64,000 bases of DNA from contig JAFYQK010000013.1 of the NCBI GenBank assembly GCA_017547165.1, forward strand, positions 1 to 64,000, in the 5' to 3' direction. This stretch comes from Bacteroidaceae bacterium (GTDB taxonomy: Bacteria > Bacteroidota > Bacteroidia > Bacteroidales > Bacteroidaceae). Position numbers and translations under genes: made by a program. The notes under the pieces were generated by a model. That model was not told the origin of the DNA. It did no database searches and saw nothing but the letters and a program-made list of their open reading frames with translations. Below, piece by piece: positions 38,856-47,359 of the stretch; the first letter of the stretch is position 1, and every line of letters starts with the position of its first letter.

Positions 38856-40103
38856 ATGGCAATAATCAGACCATTCAAGGGCTTGCGCCCACCAAAAGAC
38901 CTTGTAGAACAAGTACAGTCTCGCCCCTACGATGTGCTCGACTCGGAAGAAGCAAGAGTCGAAGCCGAAGGTAACGAGAAGAGCCTCTACCATATCATCA
39001 AACCTGAAATTGACTTCCCTGTTGGCACTAGCGAATATGCTCCCGAGGTATACGAAAAGGCCGCAGAAAATTTCCAGAAATTCCAGGACAATGGATGGTT
39101 GGTACAAGATCAGGAGGTTGGATACTATATCTATGCACAAACCATGAACGGCAAGACACAGTACGGATTGGTTGTATGTGCGTATGTCGACGACTACATG
39201 AACGGAGTCATCAAGAAGCACGAACTCACTCGCCGCGACAAGGAGGAGGACCGCATGAAGCATGTTCGCATAAATGATGCCAACATGGAACCTGTCTTCT
39301 TTGCATATCCCGACAATGAAACGCTCTCTGCCATCATTGCACGCTACATCTGCACATCTCCCGAATACGACTTCGTGGCACAGGGCGATGGTTTCCGCCA
39401 CCAGTTGTGGCTCATCAAGGAACAGGCCGATTTGGATGCTATAACTGCAGCCTTTGCCGACATACCATATCTGTACATTGCCGATGGACACCATCGCAGT
39501 GCTGCGGCAGCATTGGTAGGTGCAGAAAAGGCCAAGCAAAACCCAAACCATAAGGGAGACGAGGAGTACAATTTCTTCATGGCCGTTTGCTTCCCAGCAA
39601 GCCAGCTGACTATCTTGGACTATAATCGCGTGGTGAAGGACCTTAACGGACTAAGCAGTTTAAAGTTCCTGTCCTTACTGGCAGAAAACTTTACCGTCAC
39701 CCCTATGGGTGCAGCTTGCTATCGCCCAGAGAAGCTACACGAGTTCAGTCTCTACCTTGATGGCGAATGGTATAAATTAGAACTTCTTCCCGGCAAGGCC
39801 GACGAAACAGACCCCATCAAGTCACTCGATGTAAGCATCAGTAGCGAACTGATCCTCGACCAGATACTTGGCATCAAGGATCTCCGTAGCGACAAGCGCA
39901 TAGATTTTGTTGGCGGATTGCGTGGTTTGGAAGAACTGAAGCGCCGTGTTGACAATGGAGAAATGCGTATGGCATTGGCTCTATACCCTGTTAGCATGCA
40001 ACAAATCATCAACATCGCCGACACTGGCAACATCATGCCACCAAAGGCCACATGGTTTGAGCCTAAGTTGCGTTCCGGTCTTGTGGTGCACAAATTATCA
40101 TGA
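38856..40103 (+). CDS. DUF1015 family protein
   Basis: The 415-aa soluble protein shows the DUF1015 start IRPFKGLRP...SRPYDVLD and the central YIADGHHRSAAAALV motif (about 206-220), with conserved His residues. The biochemical role is unknown. DUF1015 genes are often near serC/serA in Bacteroidota, as here, suggesting a link with serine metabolism, but this is inference. Its stop overlaps the IMPACT gene start (ATGA). Confidence 0.88.
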   Translation: MAIIRPFKGLRPPKDLVEQVQSRPYDVLDSEEARVEAEGNEKSLYHIIKPEIDFPVGTSEYAPEVYEKAAENFQKFQDNGWLVQDQEVGYYIYAQTMNGKTQYGLVVCAYVDDYMNGVIKKHELTRRDKEEDRMKHVRINDANMEPVFFAYPDNETLSAIIARYICTSPEYDFVAQGDGFRHQLWLIKEQADLDAITAAFADIPYLYIADGHHRSAAAALVGAEKAKQNPNHKGDEEYNFFMAVCFPASQLTILDYNRVVKDLNGLSSLKFLSLLAENFTVTPMGAACYRPEKLHEFSLYLDGEWYKLELLPGKADETDPIKSLDVSISSELILDQILGIKDLRSDKRIDFVGGLRGLEELKRRVDNGEMRMALALYPVSMQQIINIADTGNIMPPKATWFEPKLRSGLVVHKLS

Positions 40104-40711
40104 GAGATTCATACAAAGTATTGATAAAGCCAAGCGAAGGAACTTATTCTGAACTAAGGAGTAAGTTCCTCTCTTTCGCTATACCTGTACGCACCGCCGA
40201 GGAGGCTATGGAGCAAGTTGCCAAGTATCAAAAAGAATACTTCGATGCACGCCATGTATGCTGGGCATACCGACTGGGTCCTGAAGGAGAGGAATATCGG
40301 TCGAACGACAATGGAGAACCATCAGGCACCGCCGGCAAACCAATACTTGGACAGATGGTAAGCGCAGACGTATCTGATCTTATCATTTTAGTTATACGCT
40401 ACTTTGGTGGAGTCAAGTTAGGCACAAGCGGACTTATAGTAGCATACAAAACAGCAGCAGCCTTGGCTATTGAGGCGGGTGAATTCAAAGAAAGACTTGT
40501 TGAAAGCCAACTCCGCCTAACCTTTGGCTACGAGCATATGAACATGGTGATGCGCATGGTGAAAGAACTTGAACCACGCATCGTTGCACAGGACTATAAA
40601 GACAATGGAGATATAGTCATGACCATTGCAATACGCCTTTCCTTAGTGAGGCGTGTACAATCTGCCTTCATTGTTAATGGACAAAGTTTAGTAAAGGTTG
40701 AAGAGTGTTGA
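40100..40711 (+). CDS. IMPACT/YigZ family protein
   Basis: The 203-aa protein has the YigZ/IMPACT N-terminal domain: RDSYKVLIKPSEG, then DDNGEPSGTAGKPIL-like SNDNGEPSGTAGKPIL and YFGGVKLGTSGLI. A DUF1949-like C-terminal domain follows. The family is linked to translation control in eukaryotes; the bacterial role is not established. Translation is coupled to the DUF1015 gene by a 4-bp overlap. Confidence 0.9.
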   Translation: MRDSYKVLIKPSEGTYSELRSKFLSFAIPVRTAEEAMEQVAKYQKEYFDARHVCWAYRLGPEGEEYRSNDNGEPSGTAGKPILGQMVSADVSDLIILVIRYFGGVKLGTSGLIVAYKTAAALAIEAGEFKERLVESQLRLTFGYEHMNMVMRMVKELEPRIVAQDYKDNGDIVMTIAIRLSLVRRVQSAFIVNGQSLVKVEEC

Positions 40712-40838
40712 TAGGGCAACACTACATTGTTGATGTATCAACAAAACAGTGAGAACACGACAAAACTATTTACATTCAAGCAAGTTTTGATATTACAACA
40801 AAAGACAGAAGCAATGAGTTTTGGAATACGCTGATAAA

Positions 40839-40880
40839 AAAAATAAAACGACCCGCATAACTGCAGGTCGTTTTATTTTT
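40839..40880. terminator. Bidirectional terminator between convergent genes
   Basis: A 15-bp stem, AAAAATAAAACGACC against GGTCGTTTTATTTTT, gives a T-run on either strand. It serves the OMP gene on the minus strand and perhaps the IMPACT gene on the plus strand. Confidence 0.88.
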
Positions 40881-40893
40881 AATCAAAGTATTT

Positions 40894-41481
40894 TTAGAAG
40901 TTGAAACCAACATTAACTGACAAATTGTCGAATCGAACATCTCCCATATACTTATTGAAATCAGTTCCGTAACATACACCAACCATAAACTTCTTGATGT
41001 GAGTCTTTAAACCGATCTGCCAACCTGCATTAAAACGAGTTGGACCATCTATATAATCAAACAAACTTTCACTAAGATCATAACCCTTAACTCCTAAATT
41101 GGCCATAAGATTAACACGGAAATAAACACCAGTGTAGGGAATAAGTGCAACATTATCACTCAATTGGAACTTATACGCAAAATTAACTGGCAAAGATAAA
41201 TTCAACTGATCAACATACGCATCATAACCACCATAATCTTCTGAATATCTGCCATAAGCAAAATTCAAACCTGTTTCAATAAATATAGGTGTGCTACTGG
41301 ACAAAGAAAAACCTCTCAAGTATCCAACACTTATTCCATGGACATTTACATCATAACCTCCAGCATTGTAATTGTACGAAACATTGAAACCTTGCCAAGG
41401 ATCAGTAGCCTCCTGTGCAAATGCCTTAAAGTTTGTAGAAACAAGCATCAACATCGCAATGATAAAACCGAACTTTTTCAT
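40894..41481 (-). CDS. Outer-membrane beta-barrel protein, 195 residues
   Basis: The protein has a signal peptide ending near FKAFAQ (residue about 22) and alternating beta-strand segments. It ends with Phe (VGFNF), as outer-membrane barrels do. Its size suggests an 8-strand porin-like or PorT-like barrel. The function is unknown. It is monocistronic, with a -7 element 94 bp upstream and a terminator just after. Confidence 0.8.
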   Translation of the reverse strand: MKKFGFIIAMLMLVSTNFKAFAQEATDPWQGFNVSYNYNAGGYDVNVHGISVGYLRGFSLSSSTPIFIETGLNFAYGRYSEDYGGYDAYVDQLNLSLPVNFAYKFQLSDNVALIPYTGVYFRVNLMANLGVKGYDLSESLFDYIDGPTRFNAGWQIGLKTHIKKFMVGVCYGTDFNKYMGDVRFDNLSVNVGFNF

Positions 41482-41574
41482 AATTGTTAGATTTTAAGTT
41501 AATAAATAAGGTTTATTATCTTCTATTAAAGAATTTTCTATGTAATATTACCTTTTTTATATCTTTCTGCACTT

Positions 41575-41582
41575 CAAAGATA
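41575..41582 (-). promoter_or_regulatory. -7 promoter element of the OMP gene
   Basis: The minus strand reads TATCTTTG, a perfect match. The resulting leader is about 85 nt and AT-rich. No -33 at normal spacing is seen. Confidence 0.5.
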
Positions 41583-41680
41583 CAAAATTTCCTATCATTA
41601 ACTATTATTTTTCAAAAAAAAATCTATTACTATTGTTTTTTCTCTTTCATAACCCTCAAACTCCTCTTTTATTGCCCATT

Positions 41681-41719
41681 TAGTAAAAAAGAGGACACTT
41701 CAAAAAAGAAGTATCCTCT
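41681..41719 (-). terminator. Terminator after the DUF5606 gene
   Basis: AGAGGACACTTC pairs with GAAGTATCCTCT (one mismatch, 6-nt loop). The minus strand continues TTTTTTACTAAA. Confidence 0.85.
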
Positions 41720-41745
41720 CTGGTTAATTTATTTTTTCGTTAACC

Positions 41746-42156
41746 TTATTCTGCCTCCTGCTTCTCATCAAAATCGGTAACACCATTCTCGATGAGAATA
41801 TTGTACCACTGAACGAGTTTCTTCATGTCGCTGGGATAAACATGGTCACGGTCGTAATTGGGAAGAGCCTTAGCCATAAAGTCAGCCAACTCCTCCTTAG
41901 ACGCCTTACGATAGTCAAGAGAAGTAGCCTTACCACCCTCCATGTCATATATATTCTTCAGGACCTGACGCAAGGGCACCTCTTCCTCGTCGGTGTACAT
42001 AGCAATATCCGCCAAAGAAATAATCTTATCTGCAGCAAATGCAGGCATACGCTTCTTCTGAGCATCCAAGGTCTCTACAATAAGACTACGATTACCGCGA
42101 TTGACCAAACGGTAAAGTCCGGGTTTACCGGAGATAGCAAGAATTGTTTCGAGCAT
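41746..42156 (-). CDS. DUF5606 family protein
   Basis: The 136-aa acidic protein matches the Bacteroidota DUF5606 family as I recall it: MLETILAISGKPGLYRLVNR, then VPLRQVLKNIYD. The function is unknown. It is the last gene of the nusB-yajC-ybbR-coaE run, a gene order that is common in Bacteroidales. A strong terminator follows. Confidence 0.75.
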   Translation of the reverse strand: MLETILAISGKPGLYRLVNRGNRSLIVETLDAQKKRMPAFAADKIISLADIAMYTDEEEVPLRQVLKNIYDMEGGKATSLDYRKASKEELADFMAKALPNYDRDHVYPSDMKKLVQWYNILIENGVTDFDEKQEAE

Positions 42157-42221
42157 AATAGTTCTTGTTTGATTAGGACTTCTTTAATTTATTTCAAAGA
42201 AGAGTTTACTATTTATTTTAC

Positions 42222-42743
42222 TTATACATTATTTATAATAATATCAGGGGTTGGATAGTCGCTTTGACAAGAAATACGCTCAAGCACTTTCTCGCGCGTA
42301 ACTCCGTCGCGTTGCATCGCACGGGCTATACGAACCTCTAAAGGAGCATCCACACGCACAACCCTATCGACAACATCATCAATACCACTTTCTGCAAGCA
42401 AGGCTGTTTCTATTGCCACTACCGGAACATTCTGTCTTTCCGCCCACCTTAGAAAATCGGCTTTTACAATAGGATGTATCAATGCGTTTATTTTCCTGGC
42501 ATTTTCAGTATTCGCAAACAGGAATGAAGCAAGTCTTGCTTTATCCAAATGCCCGTCGGCATCATAGACATCAGCTCCTACCATAGAAACCAGTCTATTT
42601 CTTATTTCTTCAGATTCCTCATTGAGACGTTTCGCATTGCTATCCGAATCATACACAGGAATTCCCAACAAGGCAGTCATCTGACGTGCGACATAACTTT
42701 TCCCACTCCCTATTCCACCGGTTATCGCTATTTTTATTGGCAT
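42222..42743 (-). CDS. coaE: Dephospho-CoA kinase, short C-terminus
   Basis: CoaE phosphorylates dephospho-CoA, the last step of CoA synthesis. The P-loop GGIGSGKS (about 9-16) and the DSDSNAKRLNEE region are intact. The 173-aa length is shorter than the usual 195-205. The protein stops at PDIIINNV, which corresponds to the family's (A)DYVI.NDG segment, so the final helix is missing. A TAA at 42224-42222 ends it cleanly, without a visible frameshift. It is probably functional but not certain. Confidence 0.9.
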   Translation of the reverse strand: MPIKIAITGGIGSGKSYVARQMTALLGIPVYDSDSNAKRLNEESEEIRNRLVSMVGADVYDADGHLDKARLASFLFANTENARKINALIHPIVKADFLRWAERQNVPVVAIETALLAESGIDDVVDRVVRVDAPLEVRIARAMQRDGVTREKVLERISCQSDYPTPDIIINNV

Positions 42744-42751
42744 TGCATCAT

Positions 42752-43813
42752 TCAGTATTTAGCAAATTTGTCGACCGACGCCAAAGAATCAGTAAAAGAT
42801 TCATAGGTTTGCTCCAACAGAAAATCAACCTCTTGAGGATATATGCGCACATTGCTGACACCATCAGGAATAGATGTAAGTTGCAAACGTAACTTCTGGT
42901 CGGTATTGGCAAGCAACTCCTCATAAGTGGAACCAAGAACAAAGTTCTCTGGTTTAAGTCTTTTCAACATTGCCGCCTTAACCCAGAATTTCACGTTTGC
43001 CATTGCTGGAAATGTCTTCAGTACACAACCTTTTGGAAAATCCACACCGACAATGGGAATCTGCATAGTCTGCTCTGTATAATAATCTATATGAGCTGTC
43101 ATTACAACTGTCTCCGGCACCATCTTCATTGTTGAAATAGAAGTAAAGCCTACTTCAAACTTTGAAGTTCTAGTCAAACCATTTATTTCCTGACTTTGAA
43201 TATAAGCATATTGCAAAGTATCAAGGATGGACGATGTTGCATAAACAGTAACAGAATCTGGAGAGAAGGTTATATCCTGTAGATAATGTTGCATTCCGGT
43301 TGTTACCTTTCCTAAAAAACTAACAGGCAAACGTTTTGAGATACCACGATTATAATGGAATTCTATTTTATTAGGACTCATTTCCATTATCTGCGTAGAC
43401 GAAGGCAACTGTTGCTGGATTACACGTTGCAAATCGACAGTTGGTATTGCTACCTTATTTGTCTGTGCACCATCATCATACAGAGAAAAGTCTATTTTGA
43501 TAGGTTCTACTTCACTGCTATATCTGACAAAGTTAAAAAGATTGGTACCCCTATCTTGCACATTCACAATTATCTCCTTTGGCAAAGGAGATGTAATCAC
43601 CATCCCTTTAGGCATCTCTACTATCTCTATAGGAAAGACCACCTCTGATTCGAATGTATCCTCAAGCTTCTGCAAAAACCAGAAACCACAACTCACCGCG
43701 AGGAAGAAGGCAAAAATAAGTATATCCCCACTCTTTTCACGGAGTAGGGATGACAATCCCAAAAGGATTCCTTTCTTACTTTGTCTGTTCGTTTTGGGCA
43801 GTTGCATAGACAT
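42752..43813 (-). CDS. YbbR-domain protein (CdaR-like)
   Basis: The 353-aa protein has one membrane helix (about 31-50, DILIFAFFLAVSCGFWFL) and an extracytoplasmic part with YbbR-like repeats. In Firmicutes such proteins regulate the c-di-AMP cyclase CdaA; no cyclase is encoded here, so the role is open. The start overlaps the end of yajC by 38 bp in another frame, and coaE follows after 8 bp. Confidence 0.82.
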   Translation of the reverse strand: MSMQLPKTNRQSKKGILLGLSSLLREKSGDILIFAFFLAVSCGFWFLQKLEDTFESEVVFPIEIVEMPKGMVITSPLPKEIIVNVQDRGTNLFNFVRYSSEVEPIKIDFSLYDDGAQTNKVAIPTVDLQRVIQQQLPSSTQIMEMSPNKIEFHYNRGISKRLPVSFLGKVTTGMQHYLQDITFSPDSVTVYATSSILDTLQYAYIQSQEINGLTRTSKFEVGFTSISTMKMVPETVVMTAHIDYYTEQTMQIPIVGVDFPKGCVLKTFPAMANVKFWVKAAMLKRLKPENFVLGSTYEELLANTDQKLRLQLTSIPDGVSNVRIYPQEVDFLLEQTYESFTDSLASVDKFAKY

Positions 43814-44078
43814 TATTGCGGTCTACACGAATATTCACACCCTTGGCAACTTCAATAGAAAGAGTATTGTCTTCCTCGATAGCTCGAACTGTGCCATAAA
43901 TGCCACCAGCTGTTACAACTGAAGAACCAATGGTAATAGAGTTACGAAAGTTCTGAATCTCCTTTTGTCTCTTCTTCTGAGGACGGATGATGAAGAACCA
44001 GAAAATAAGACCAATAGCCACCCACATGATAATCATTGCGGGATCAAAACCACCCTGAGCTGCAATTGTTTGAATCAT
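43776..44078 (-). CDS. yajC: Preprotein translocase subunit YajC
   Basis: YajC associates with SecDF-YidC at the inner membrane. The 100-aa protein has one helix (about 14-35, MIIMWVAIGLIFWFFIIRP), the RPQKKRQKE basic motif, and a small soluble domain with GSSVVTAGGIYGTV. It lies 25 bp after nusB. Confidence 0.95.
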   Translation of the reverse strand: MIQTIAAQGGFDPAMIIMWVAIGLIFWFFIIRPQKKRQKEIQNFRNSITIGSSVVTAGGIYGTVRAIEEDNTLSIEVAKGVNIRVDRNNVYATAQNEQTK

Positions 44079-44103
44079 TTTTATATATTTTTGTTATTTA
44101 AAT

Positions 44104-45081
44104 TTAAGCATTCTTTATTAATTTGTGCTCTGCCATGAGTTTCTTGCTAATATTATCAAGAGTTGCGTTGATATAACGAGCACTGTTGGGAGTGCTGTAG
44201 CTCTTAGCTATCTCGATATACTCATTTATTGACACAGAAAGAGGTATTGTTGGGAAAGAAGTTATCTCTGCCAATGCCACCTGCATTATTACACGGTCCA
44301 TCAATGGCACTCGATCAACATCCCAATTACGGGTATTTTGAGCGATCAAACCACGATAATAATCCGCTCCCACCAACGATTGACGAACCAGTTTGCAAGC
44401 AAACTCCTGTTCCTCCTCAGTACGGAACTCTGGCAACAAGGGATGGTCATCATTACTCTCTGCAGTAAAACGATTGATTGTCTTAAGCACAAATGTATCT
44501 ATTATGAAACGATCGTCGTTCCAGTAGATATTCACATCCTCAAGCATAGAGTCAATACCTTCATCATCAACCAAAATATAACGATAAATCTTGCGCCAAA
44601 GTTCACGGTCTTCCTCGTAGCTACTGATACCACTCTCCATATACTCACAATAGAAATCACTCTCTACTACCTTCTTATACAGAGTACGGACGAACTCCTC
44701 CTCATTTGCCCAATCTATACGCTGGTTCTGACGATTATCCTGCAACTGGCGATTACCCTCGAGCTGCAACATAAAATGGTTATCAACAAATTTACGGCTT
44801 GGTTCAGACAAACCCAAACGCTTGGCTCGATTTGCCTGCGCCTCATGAGCACGCAATGCCAGACGCGAAATCTCTACCATAAGGCAGAGCATAGTATTAT
44901 ACAAATCGTAGGCAGTTCCCAAACTACGCAACAGAATACTTTCGCCTTGTTCGGGGCGACATACCTCTTTAAACTCACCTAAACCTTGAATAGGAGTATC
45001 CACAGATATGAGTCCCTCATTCAAGCAATAAGAATATACAACCTGTACGGTCTTGATTCGGATTAGTTTACGATTTATCAT
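44104..45081 (-). CDS. nusB: Transcription antitermination factor NusB, long form
   Basis: NusB binds boxA RNA with S10 during rRNA transcription. The 325-aa protein is about twice the E. coli length, as is usual in Bacteroidota. The N-terminal start INRKLIRIKTVQVVYSYC and the C-terminal NusB fold with MDRVIMQVALAEI and INEYIEIAKSYS are recognisable. It heads the minus-strand run to the DUF5606 gene and is divergent from rplY. Confidence 0.93.
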   Translation of the reverse strand: MINRKLIRIKTVQVVYSYCLNEGLISVDTPIQGLGEFKEVCRPEQGESILLRSLGTAYDLYNTMLCLMVEISRLALRAHEAQANRAKRLGLSEPSRKFVDNHFMLQLEGNRQLQDNRQNQRIDWANEEEFVRTLYKKVVESDFYCEYMESGISSYEEDRELWRKIYRYILVDDEGIDSMLEDVNIYWNDDRFIIDTFVLKTINRFTAESNDDHPLLPEFRTEEEQEFACKLVRQSLVGADYYRGLIAQNTRNWDVDRVPLMDRVIMQVALAEITSFPTIPLSVSINEYIEIAKSYSTPNSARYINATLDNISKKLMAEHKLIKNA

Positions 45082-45102
45082 AAGAACGATTTATAAAGCG
45101 CA

Positions 45103-45110
45103 CAAAGATA
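45103..45110 (-). promoter_or_regulatory. -7 promoter element of nusB
   Basis: The minus strand reads TATCTTTG, 22 bp before the ATG. The -33 is unclear. Confidence 0.5.
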
Positions 45111-45191
45111 CTTATTTTTAATGACCTAAAAGCATGATGTGGGCACAAAATATCCAAATAGGCATATACATTTTTAAAAAGGATGAAGTAT

Positions 45192-45225
45192 TTTGTCTTT
45201 GTTTCACTTTTTTTTCATACCTTTG
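45192..45225 (+). promoter_or_regulatory. Promoter of rplY
   Basis: TTTG (45192-45195) and TACCTTTG (45218-45225) are 22 bp apart. The region CATACCTTTGCACCCGC differs by one base from that of the tRNA-His and initiator-tRNA promoters. The leader is about 75 nt and may form a GCCT/AGGC hairpin near 45241-45265. Confidence 0.75.
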
Positions 45226-45308
45226 CACCCGCTTATTAGAGCCTGTGTGATGGCGAATTAGGCAAAACACTTAATTTAGAGTAACACAACTAACAAAAAC
45301 AAACAAAA

Positions 45309-45908
45309 ATGAAAAGTATCGACGTAAAGGGCACTGCCCGCACCGCTACTGGTAAGAAGGCTACTCGCGAGATTCGCAAGAGCGGTTCTATCCCTTGTAA
45401 CTTGTATGGTGAAAAGCGTGGCGAAAACGGTTTGCCCGTAGCTCTCGGTTTCTCTGTAACCGCTTCTGAGGTTCGCAACCTTGTTTATTCTCCCGACATC
45501 TACAGCGTAAACCTGAACATCGATGGTCAGGAATACAAGGCTGTTATGAAGGAGTTGCAGTTCCACCCCGTAACAGACCAGTTGCTCCACATCGATTTCT
45601 ATGAAATCACTGAGGAGAAGCCCATTGTTATGGAAGTACCCATTAAGCTTAATGGTTTGGCTGAGGGTGTTAAGGCCGGTGGTAAGTTGGCAGCAAGCGT
45701 TCGCAACCTTAAGGTTCGTGCTCCCTATGGCCAGATTCCCGAAAAGTTGAATATCGACGTTACCCACTTGGGTCTTGGTAAGACTATTAAGGTTGCTGAG
45801 TTGAGCTTCGAAGGTTTGGAACTCGTTACCAGTCCCAGCGTAGTAGTATGTCAGGTTAAGATGACACGTAGTGCAATGAGCGCTAAGGCTGCTGCAGCTA
45901 AGAAGTAA
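45309..45908 (+). CDS. rplY: 50S ribosomal protein L25 (CTC type)
   Basis: L25 binds 5S rRNA in the large subunit. The 199-aa protein is the long CTC form, with an N-terminal L25 domain (about 1-92) and a C-terminal beta domain. It ends with an Ala/Lys-rich tail. It is transcribed from a stable-RNA-like promoter and followed by a strong terminator. Confidence 0.96.
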   Translation: MKSIDVKGTARTATGKKATREIRKSGSIPCNLYGEKRGENGLPVALGFSVTASEVRNLVYSPDIYSVNLNIDGQEYKAVMKELQFHPVTDQLLHIDFYEITEEKPIVMEVPIKLNGLAEGVKAGGKLAASVRNLKVRAPYGQIPEKLNIDVTHLGLGKTIKVAELSFEGLELVTSPSVVVCQVKMTRSAMSAKAAAAKK

Positions 45909-45932
45909 TCAACACAGTCATGCATTAAAAGT

Positions 45933-45966
45933 ACGGGTAACGGCATGTGCCGCTACCCGTATTTTG
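45933..45966 (+). terminator. Terminator after rplY
   Basis: TACGGGTAACGGCA pairs with TGCCGCTACCCGTA (one mismatch, 2-nt loop), followed by TTTTG. Confidence 0.9.
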
Positions 45967-46089
45967 CTTATTATGAACAGTCTCATTAAAATATTCAAGA
46001 AACTACTTGCTGGTTCTACTTCAAAACTATCATCATCTACCACCCTATCAAAACAAGGCAAAGAGAGTAGCAGCAAGGCAATATCAGCT

Positions 46090-46653
46090 ATGAAATACCT
46101 TATCGTAGGCCTTGGCAATATAGGCAATGAATACGGCGGCACACGCCACAACATTGGTTTCCGAGTTGTTGATGCTTTGGCAGAAGCTCAAAATGCCAGT
46201 TTTCTTGACAAACGCTATGGTTTTATATGCAAAACCAGGGTCAAGAATGCCGAACTATTGTTGCTTAAACCCAGTACATACATGAACCTCTCTGGCAATG
46301 CTGTGCGTTATTGGATGCAGCAAGAAAAAATCCCTCTGGAGAATATTCTTATCATTGTCGACGACCTCTCACTGCCTGTTGGAGCAATCCGCATGAAACA
46401 GAACGGTTCTGCAGCAGGCCATAACGGTTTGAAACATATCGCGCAGATGCTCGGAACCGAAGGTTACAACCGTCTTAAGTTCGGCATTGGCAACGACTTC
46501 CCCCGCGGAGGGCAGGTGGATTTTGTGCTTGGCAAGTTTTCTGCCGACGACAACAAGATCATCAACGAGAAAGTAAGCATTGCATGCGATGCTATCAAAG
46601 CATTTGCCCTTAGCGGAATGCAGTTTGCTATGTGTCACTATAACAACAAATGA
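46090..46653 (+). CDS. pth: Peptidyl-tRNA hydrolase
   Basis: Pth frees tRNA from prematurely released peptidyl-tRNA. The 187-aa form begins [20 protein letters not shown] with Asn10 and catalytic His20, and has DDLSLPVG and the GHNGLKHI motif. An ATG at 45964 would add 42 residues but begins within the rplY terminator, so the start at 46090 is preferred. The stop overlaps the next gene by 4 bp. Confidence 0.95.
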   Translation: MKYLIVGLGNIGNEYGGTRHNIGFRVVDALAEAQNASFLDKRYGFICKTRVKNAELLLLKPSTYMNLSGNAVRYWMQQEKIPLENILIIVDDLSLPVGAIRMKQNGSAAGHNGLKHIAQMLGTEGYNRLKFGIGNDFPRGGQVDFVLGKFSADDNKIINEKVSIACDAIKAFALSGMQFAMCHYNNK

Positions 46654-47114
46654 AAGACGAAGCAAGAGTTGACAAATGGTTATGGGCGGCTCGCATATTC
46701 AAGACTCGCACCATAGCTGCCGCTGCCTGTAAGAAAGGACAGGTCTGCATGAAAGGAGCACAATTAAAACCCTCGCGCACAGTACGCGTGGGTGACATCA
46801 TAGATGTACGTAAGTCCCCAGTAACCTATAGTTTCCGTATCCTGCAAGCCATAGAAAAACGTGTAGGAGCCAAGTTATTGCCGGAAATATTTGAAAACGT
46901 CACTGCCCCCGAACAATTTGAGATCCTTGAAATGGCAAAAATATCAGGATTCATAGGAAGAGCGAAAGGTTTAGGTCGACCAACTAAAAAAGACCGTCGC
47001 AGCCTTGATTCCTTTACAGGTGACGTCCCCGAATTTTACGGAGATTTTGACTTTGACTTTGACGATGACACTGATGACAATTTCATTGATGAAACAGAAG
47101 AGTATGACAAATAA
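46650..47114 (+). CDS. S4-domain RNA-binding protein (Hsp15-like)
   Basis: The 154-aa protein begins with an S4 domain, [20 protein letters not shown], like Hsp15, which recycles stalled 50S subunits carrying peptidyl-tRNA. Coupling to pth by ATGA fits that role. The C-terminal tail is very acidic ([18 protein letters not shown]). Confidence 0.9.
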   Translation: MKDEARVDKWLWAARIFKTRTIAAAACKKGQVCMKGAQLKPSRTVRVGDIIDVRKSPVTYSFRILQAIEKRVGAKLLPEIFENVTAPEQFEILEMAKISGFIGRAKGLGRPTKKDRRSLDSFTGDVPEFYGDFDFDFDDDTDDNFIDETEEYDK

Positions 47115-47151
47115 TTTGTCAGTGCTCCAGAAAACCTCGAAACTTCAATGG

Positions 47152-47336
47152 TAGATTCCACAAATTAGTTTTGAGTTTTTTGATGAGTATTGCTATATCG
47201 ATTTTTAATTTGAAAGACTGAACATAGTGGTCTATGTGAATGAGCAAAAATTTAAAAGATACAAGCAAGAGACATTAAAAAATAGAAACCTTTAGAATTC
47301 TACCAAGAATATAGATAAACCAATTTATAGAACCTA
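47152..47336. repeat. MITE-like element B (185 bp, opposite orientation to A)
   Basis: The ends TAGATTCCACAAATTAGTTT and the inverse of AAACCAATTTATAGAACCTA match at 16 of 20 positions. The reverse complement is collinear with element A (35147-35331) over exactly 185 bp, including CACATAGACCACTATGTTC at the same offset. It fills most of the gap between the S4 gene and the GH123-like gene. Confidence 0.72.
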
Positions 47337-47359
47337 TCTAATTTGAATACTTTCTTATC

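Noticed and set aside
40721-40800. Possible fifth 22-bp array after the IMPACT gene
   Set aside because: A few ACA-rich stretches recur at about 22 bp, but the core motif is not kept; too weak to call.
45964-46089. Longer pth frame
   Set aside because: Its ATG lies in the rplY terminator and the extra residues are low-complexity and unlike Pth; weakly possible only.
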